Positions 15,701-17,844 of a DNA stretch of 17,844 nt are shown in pieces (positions within the stretch are counted from its first letter, which is position 1; each line of letters begins with the position of its first letter). A program made the position numbers and the translations under genes. The notes under the pieces were generated by a model. The model saw only the letters and a program-made list of their open reading frames with translations. It ran no database searches and was not told where the DNA came from. The stretch is from an uncultured Bacteroidota bacterium. GTDB lineage: Bacteria; Bacteroidota; Bacteroidia; Chitinophagales; Chitinophagaceae. Where the stretch lies: NCBI GenBank assembly GCA_903835145.1, contig CAILMA010000665.1, positions 1 to 17,844 of the forward strand. Direction: 5' to 3'.

Positions 15701-17844
15701 GTAGTACCACAACCGACTACTACGGTGAGACCCGCGATTACCAGATAGGTATCTATGTTCCTCCTACAGCTTTCTTCTCGCCTTCAAGCATAGCTTTCTC
15801 GCCTACAACTACTGGCACAAGTTCTGCTACAAGCGTGGTTAGTATGACCGCTTCTTACCTTACACCTGCTACCGGTGGTACACTTACCGTTACTGCTCCT
15901 ACAGGTTTCAAGGTTTCTTCTGATGGTTCTACATGGGTTACTTCTTATACTATTACCTATGCATATTCATCAGGTTCTGCAACCATCTATGCTCAGTTCG
16001 ATCCTACATCAACTACTACCTACACCGGCAGCATTTCTGTTACTGGTGGCGGTCTTAGCGGTGCTAATATCGCTGTATCTGGTATAGGTGCCGCAGCTTG
16101 CTCTGGTACACCTACAGCCGGTACTGCAGCAATATCGCCAACCTCAGGTAATTCTTCTACTCCGTTTACACTTACATGTACAGGGTTCTCTGCATCAGGT
16201 GGTATTCAGTTCCAGTGGCAGTCATCAAGCGATGGTACTACTTTCAGCAACATATCAGGCGCTACTTTGAGCACTTACTCATTCACTGGTATTTCGGCTA
16301 ACAAATACTTCCAGTGTGTTGTTACCTGCTCTTACTCCAGTGCTTCTGCTACTACTGCTTCTATTCTTACGTACTACTTCCCTAACTCAAGTTGTACGCC
16401 AACTTTCTACTATAACGCAAGCGCTTGTTCTTACGGTATGGTGGTAGGTACTCCTTCTTATCCGTTCCATATCATCGGTTCTACCGGTTCTATTACTGAT
16501 AACTCATCTTGTAATTCTACCGGATATACCGATCAGACTGGTACCGCTTATACTTGTACCCTTAGCGCAGGTTCTTCGTACACGGCTTCGTTCGGTACTA
16601 CTGCAAGCTATGGTATGGGTTATCAGGTTTGGATTGACTTCAACAACAATGGTTCTTTCGAAACTTCAGAGAGCATCGGTGGTGTTGCAGGAACGAGCAC
16701 TTCGTCTTATTTGTTTACGACATCACTTACCATCCCTTCTGCTTCTTCAGGCATTCAGGCTGGTGTGTTCCGTATGCGTGTTGAGGGTGTTTATTACGGC
16801 AACACTTTGCAGTATCCTAACGTTCCTCCTTGTCCTACAACTTCAAACTCTAACTATGGTGAGGTTCGTGACTATAAAGTGACTATTTATGTGCCTCCAA
16901 CAGCGGTTGTGGCGCCTACAAGTCTGGCGTTTGCTCCTACTACAACAGGTACATCATCTTCTACACTTTCATCTACCGTTAGTGCGTTGTATCTTACTCC
17001 AGCTTCTGGTTCCATCACAGTAACAGCCCCTACAGGGTACAAAGTTTCATCTGATGGTTCTACATGGGTTGCTTCCTACACAATTACCTATTCAGGTGGT
17101 ACCGTTGGTTCACGTTCTGTTTATGTTCAGTTCGATCCGACAACTGCTACAACTTACACTGGTAGTGTTACCATAACAGGTGGTGGCCTTGGCAGTACAG
17201 CTAATATCGCTGTATCTGGTACAGGTGCTTCTCCTTGCTCTGGTACGCCATCACCAGGTACGGCCAGCTCTACGCCGGGTTTTGGTACAGCTTCCAGCTC
17301 GTTTACTTTGAGCTGCACAGGATTTTCTTCTGTTGGTGGTCTTACCTTCCAGTGGCAGACTTCATCTACCGGTACAGGCGGATGGTCTAACATATCTGGT
17401 GCTACTACTGCATCCTATGTCTATACAGGTGGCATCAGCGCTAATACCTACTTCCAGTGCGTGGTAACATGTAGCTACACTTCAGCTTATGCTGCTACAG
17501 CGCCTTTGTTAGTGTATTTCCTCGGTGCTTCTGCTTGTACGCCTACTTATCAGTATGCCGCATCGTATGAAAATACCTACATAGCTAACGCTACATATCC
17601 GTTCCAAATAGCTGGCGATGCAGGTACTTCAATAAATGATCACAATGTTGATGGTACAACATCGGCTTACATGGACGAGTCTTCAACTATGGGTTGTACA
17701 CTTACGGCTGGTAGCACCTACACGGTAACGACCGGTAGCGGTAGCACCTTGCCTCAGGCTTTCCAGATATGGATTGACTTCAACAACAATGGTCTTTTTG
17801 AAACTTCAGAGAGCGTTGGTGGTTTGGCTAACTCAAGTTCTTAT
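9715..17844 (+). CDS. Giant secreted repeat protein with Ig-like and GEVED domains (3' end outside window)
   Basis: The frame starting at ATG 9715 is open for 2710 codons to the last base of the window, so the C-terminus is missing. Order: signal peptide (residues 1-20, MKKLYLLLLLMCLKLVAFGQ); an N-terminal domain of about 200 residues (21-222) resembling the DNRLRE family (AVFNLSAIPQGSTISSITF, closing VPYLTITY); then tandem units of 375-390 residues beginning at Cys224, 614, 989, 1368, 1751, 2129 and 2508. Each unit holds an Ig-like domain (CSGTPTAG, FQWQSSS, NISGAT, YFQCVVTC), a GEVED domain (SSCTP, QVWIDFNNDGIF, YRMRVE, PCPNG, YYGEVRDY) and a third beta-sandwich-like domain (LTVTAPTGFKVSSDGSTW, VYVQFDP, TYTGSVTITGGG). 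The protein is Ser/Thr/Gly/Tyr-rich and poor in charge. It is probably a T9SS-exported adhesin; a sorting domain is expected beyond the window. The many Leu-rich ORFs in other frames are shadows. Confidence 0.92.
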   Translation, partial: MKKLYLLLLLMCLKLVAFGQSTTTFYASGSTGTYTTGYVLGTGTGQTRTDGNIVIEDYRTSNATCPKDYGYAVFNLSAIPQGSTISSITFGYYVTVSGSAAGTTSFYTLGYPGDLSKVTDPMALNSSLLYRGYANGATPLLITTTAWASSTGNGTQTLNGTAAASFFSKYAGGKVSICLYKWANSASNTQIHTFAGEAGAGGASTSATNHVPYLTITYTAPSSCSGTPTAGAANVLPHAASTTTPIKLSLTGASSAAGLTYQWQSSTTSASSGFSSISGATSPTWTVYGASAKTWYQCIITCSGSSATSSVDSIANTIAASSCTPAYYYRYYADYISSTTYPYGYMVNRNITLNGDAGTTLYDSSRSTSIAYDDETGMQATPINLKLGSAYTFSLAASYVGQGAEVFIDYNNDGIFQTSEWVGQNTTSTTNGAFSIATSNLSTALGTAATGYRRMRIVGYYYSYASTFTSSTPCPNSGTSPYFYYGNTRDYLVNLVPPPPSASASPASVAFTAISVSTTSAAMTTALSGAFLVPSSGSLTVTAPSNFQISKDGSTWVTSYTQTYASGTVASVPVYVEFVGPSSVGTYTGSIAVTGGGLSSTYNIPVTGITANPCSGTPTAGTSAISPTYGNASTSFTVTCSGYTSASGITFQWQSSTDGITFSNISGATNISYTFSGLSANKYYQCVVGCSVSSSSATTNSVEAYYFPNSSCTPYWYYAVTSINSTIGNATQKFMVNGESGTSINDATVDASAHAYLDQSASYSVTLKASTSYTFTAGSSTTSYTFSDQVWIDFNSNGIFESSEVVGGQSGMSSLVRTYTVTMPAGSSAVKPGVYRMRVACEYNYHTYPGILPCPNGTTTTSYYGETRDYAVTLQVPPVASASPSALSFPPTSAGSTVTATSSFTGLFLTPASGTFTVTAPTGYKVSPDGSTWASSYTMTYGSSTLTASTVYVQFAPSATGTYTGSVTITGGGTSTTNISVSGTSATACSGTPTAGTAYITPGFGRSTTAFTLYDTAYSVAGGIGFQWQSSSDGTTWSNISGATLASYSFTGITATKYFQCLVTCAASGITSNSNIVTASYLPASSCSPTWYYGVSSENTYLGITGYPLALNGEAGTSINDATLGLSSPGYVDYSTTYGCTLKAGTTYTMTVANGDYLPQAEQVWVDFNNNGVFESSESVGGLANSSTYAYSASFNIVMPTGSSSITPGFYRMRVETEYYSYHNYPSLLPCPNGSSTSNYYGEVRDYYVNFIVPPVYTLTPTTIAFPTVDYTAGTSGTYTATFSGSYLSPASGNFTVTAPTGFNVSPDGSTWATSYVITYTGRTLGATTIYTQFAPTAYTSYAGSITITGGGISGAAIAVTGISAPNCSGTPTAGTSAGLPLAGGASDVFTLSVTGYSTAGGLTFQWQSSSTGTSGWSNITSATNATYSFTGISANTYYRCVVTCSYSSASANSTVTELYLYHTSSCTPAFTYGDYSAGMCIVTSTQAFKVNGASGTSINDNTVNSSSGSPNYGYTDCSSASGMTGLILNAGTSYVFTTGNSGSYGLADQVWIDFNNDGIFQGTESVGGQTFVTSSVHTYTVTIPTGSSSITPGSYRMRVETEYNYHNYPSLSPCPYTGTTYYYGEVRDYKVTILVPPVPVFAPTALAFSPTTTGTSSATQSSNFSATYLNPTSGTLTVTAPTGFKISTDGSTWVTSYTLTYSGAAIGTNTVYVQFDPASAGTYAASVTVTGGGLASTANLPVSGIGAAPCSGTPTAGTTAVSPVAGGSSTPFTLSVTGYSAAGGIQFQWQQSSTGTSGWSNITGATSANYTFSGLSANTYYQCIVTCSYSSTSATATSCEASFIHASSCTPYWYYAVSYENTYMANATYHLKLNGYYLSIDDNTVDATSHAYLDYSTTQGCVLQSGTTYTMTVGSGTYLPQAYQVWIDFNNDGIFQSTESVGGLANSSLYNTSYTFGITVPAASSSIAQGVYRMRVATSYYSYHNYPSLNPCPNGSTTTDYYGETRDYQIGIYVPPTAFFSPSSIAFSPTTTGTSSATSVVSMTASYLTPATGGTLTVTAPTGFKVSSDGSTWVTSYTITYAYSSGSATIYAQFDPTSTTTYTGSISVTGGGLSGANIAVSGIGAAACSGTPTAGTAAISPTSGNSSTPFTLTCTGFSASGGIQFQWQSSSDGTTFSNISGATLSTYSFTGISANKYFQCVVTCSYSSASATTASILTYYFPNSSCTPTFYYNASACSYGMVVGTPSYPFHIIGSTGSITDNSSCNSTGYTDQTGTAYTCTLSAGSSYTASFGTTASYGMGYQVWIDFNNNGSFETSESIGGVAGTSTSSYLFTTSLTIPSASSGIQAGVFRMRVEGVYYGNTLQYPNVPPCPTTSNSNYGEVRDYKVTIYVPPTAVVAPTSLAFAPTTTGTSSSTLSSTVSALYLTPASGSITVTAPTGYKVSSDGSTWVASYTITYSGGTVGSRSVYVQFDPTTATTYTGSVTITGGGLGSTANIAVSGTGASPCSGTPSPGTASSTPGFGTASSSFTLSCTGFSSVGGLTFQWQTSSTGTGGWSNISGATTASYVYTGGISANTYFQCVVTCSYTSAYAATAPLLVYFLGASACTPTYQYAASYENTYIANATYPFQIAGDAGTSINDHNVDGTTSAYMDESSTMGCTLTAGSTYTVTTGSGSTLPQAFQIWIDFNNNGLFETSESVGGLANSSSY
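10384..11553 (+). repeat. Adhesin tandem unit 1 (390 residues)
   Basis: Residues 224-613; the GEVED domain starts at Cys323. This is the most divergent full unit: the Ig-like part reads YQWQSSTTSASSGF and YQCIITC; the GEVED motif is VFIDYNNDGIF with the closing YYGNTRDY instead of GEVRDY. The third domain keeps VTAPSNFQISKDGSTW and TYTGSIAVTGGG. Confidence 0.9.
11554..12678 (+). repeat. Adhesin tandem unit 2 (375 residues)
   Basis: Residues 614-988; GEVED starts at Cys712. The Ig-like part is the SDG subtype (FQWQSSTDGITFSNISGAT), joined to GEVED through YYFPNSSCTP, which is shared with unit 6. GEVED has QVWIDFNSNGIF and YYGETRDY but lacks the internal GC-T-L cysteine of later units. Confidence 0.9.
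12679..13815 (+). repeat. Adhesin tandem unit 3 (379 residues)
   Basis: Residues 989-1367; GEVED starts at Cys1087. The Ig-like part is the SDG subtype (SSSDGTTWSNISGATL). GEVED is the ENTY subtype (SSENTY, YGCTLKAGTTYTM, LPQAEQVWVDFNNNG, VGGLANSS) and ends YYGEVRDY. Confidence 0.9.
13816..14964 (+). repeat. Adhesin tandem unit 4 (383 residues)
   Basis: Residues 1368-1750; GEVED starts at Cys1467. The Ig-like part is the STGTSG subtype (SSSTGTSGWSNI). GEVED is the second subtype: it has extra cysteines (SAGMCIV, YTDCSSAS), SYGLADQVWIDFNNDGIF and no ENTY or LPQA. Confidence 0.9.
14965..16098 (+). repeat. Adhesin tandem unit 5 (378 residues)
   Basis: Residues 1751-2128; GEVED starts at Cys1850. 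The Ig-like part is the STGTSG subtype. GEVED returns to the ENTY subtype (SYENTYMANATY, QGCVLQSGTTYTM, LPQAYQVWIDFNNDG, VGGLANSS). The third domain shares long exact DNA blocks with unit 4. Confidence 0.9.
16099..17235 (+). repeat. Adhesin tandem unit 6 (379 residues)
   Basis: Residues 2129-2507; GEVED starts at Cys2227. The Ig-like part is the SDG subtype (SSSDGTTFSNISGATL), joined by YYFPNSSCTP as in unit 2. GEVED is the second subtype (SACSYGMVVG, YTCTLSAG, SYGMGYQVWIDFNNNG) with extra cysteines. Confidence 0.9.
17236..17844 (+). repeat. Adhesin tandem unit 7 (partial, cut by window end)
   Basis: Residues 2508-2710; GEVED starts at Cys2608. The Ig-like part is the ST-G subtype (SSTGTGGWSNISGAT). 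GEVED is again the ENTY subtype (SYENTYIANATYPF, MGCTLTAG, LPQAFQIWIDFNNNG, VGGLANSS). The end of GEVED and the third domain lie outside the window. Confidence 0.88.

Noticed and set aside
12578..16882. Several Leu-rich plus-strand ORFs of 60-119 codons in a second frame
   Set aside because: They lie wholly inside the adhesin frame, recur in step with the repeat units and arise from its Ser/Thr/Ala codons read out of frame.
11458..17393. Minus-strand ORFs of 72-83 codons opposite the adhesin
   Set aside because: Low-complexity antisense shadows of the repeat units, without signal peptide, ribosome site or family resemblance.
10384..17844. CRISPR array or transposon origin for the periodic sequence
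   Set aside because: The period is about 1.1 kb, in frame and coding throughout, with no short direct repeat/spacer pattern and no transposase or terminal inverted repeats.

Overview
The window looks like chromosomal DNA from a Bacteroidota bacterium, most plausibly a Chitinophagaceae or Sphingobacteriia relative. The evidence is an AT-rich genome with little Shine-Dalgarno signal, TAnnTTTG (-7 type) promoter motifs, a CHU_C/type B T9SS sorting domain, a GldM-type C-terminal domain, an S46 dipeptidyl-peptidase, WG repeats and GEVED repeats. The lineage call is inference from gene families; no marker gene is present.

Left part (1-6569): a secreted propeller-like protein with a type B type IX secretion (T9SS) tail lies on the minus strand (55-2118). 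Divergently, on the plus strand, follow an intact S46 peptidase with the Asp/Glu-specific DPP11 signature (2220-4391), a PaaE-type flavin/2Fe-2S oxidoreductase (4533-5621) and a cytoplasmic WG-repeat protein (5682-6569).

Middle part (6588-8267, minus strand): a small exported protein resembling the periplasmic C-terminal part of GldM, then a two-gene regulatory unit. That unit is an ECF sigma factor, started at TTG behind a GGAG ribosome site, followed 3 nt later by a single-pass membrane protein that is probably its anti-sigma partner.

A 1.07 kb spacer without a convincing gene (8268-9337) separates the sigma unit from a plus-strand pair. The spacer contains a perfect inverted repeat upstream of the sigma gene, an orphan terminator-like hairpin, three TAnnTTTG boxes, three GTTAACAA boxes and a GC-richer patch that reads like a decayed gene or dispersed element.

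Right part (9338-17844): a small secreted protein of unknown function, then a giant gene beginning at 9715 and still open after 2710 codons at the window edge. It has a signal peptide, a DNRLRE-like N-terminal domain and at least seven tandem units of about 375-390 residues. Each unit has an Ig-like domain, a GEVED domain and a third beta-sandwich-like domain. The units are mosaic: from unit 3 onward the GEVED domain alternates between two subtypes, giving a higher-order period of about 2.28 kb, while the Ig-like subtypes follow another order. This is the most interesting structure in the window and suggests a surface adhesin evolving by domain-level recombination.

The shared theme is the cell envelope and secretion: two likely T9SS cargoes, a GldM-like fragment, an exported peptidase and an envelope-type sigma/anti-sigma pair facing the adhesin operon. 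A regulatory link between that pair and the adhesin is only a hypothesis from position.
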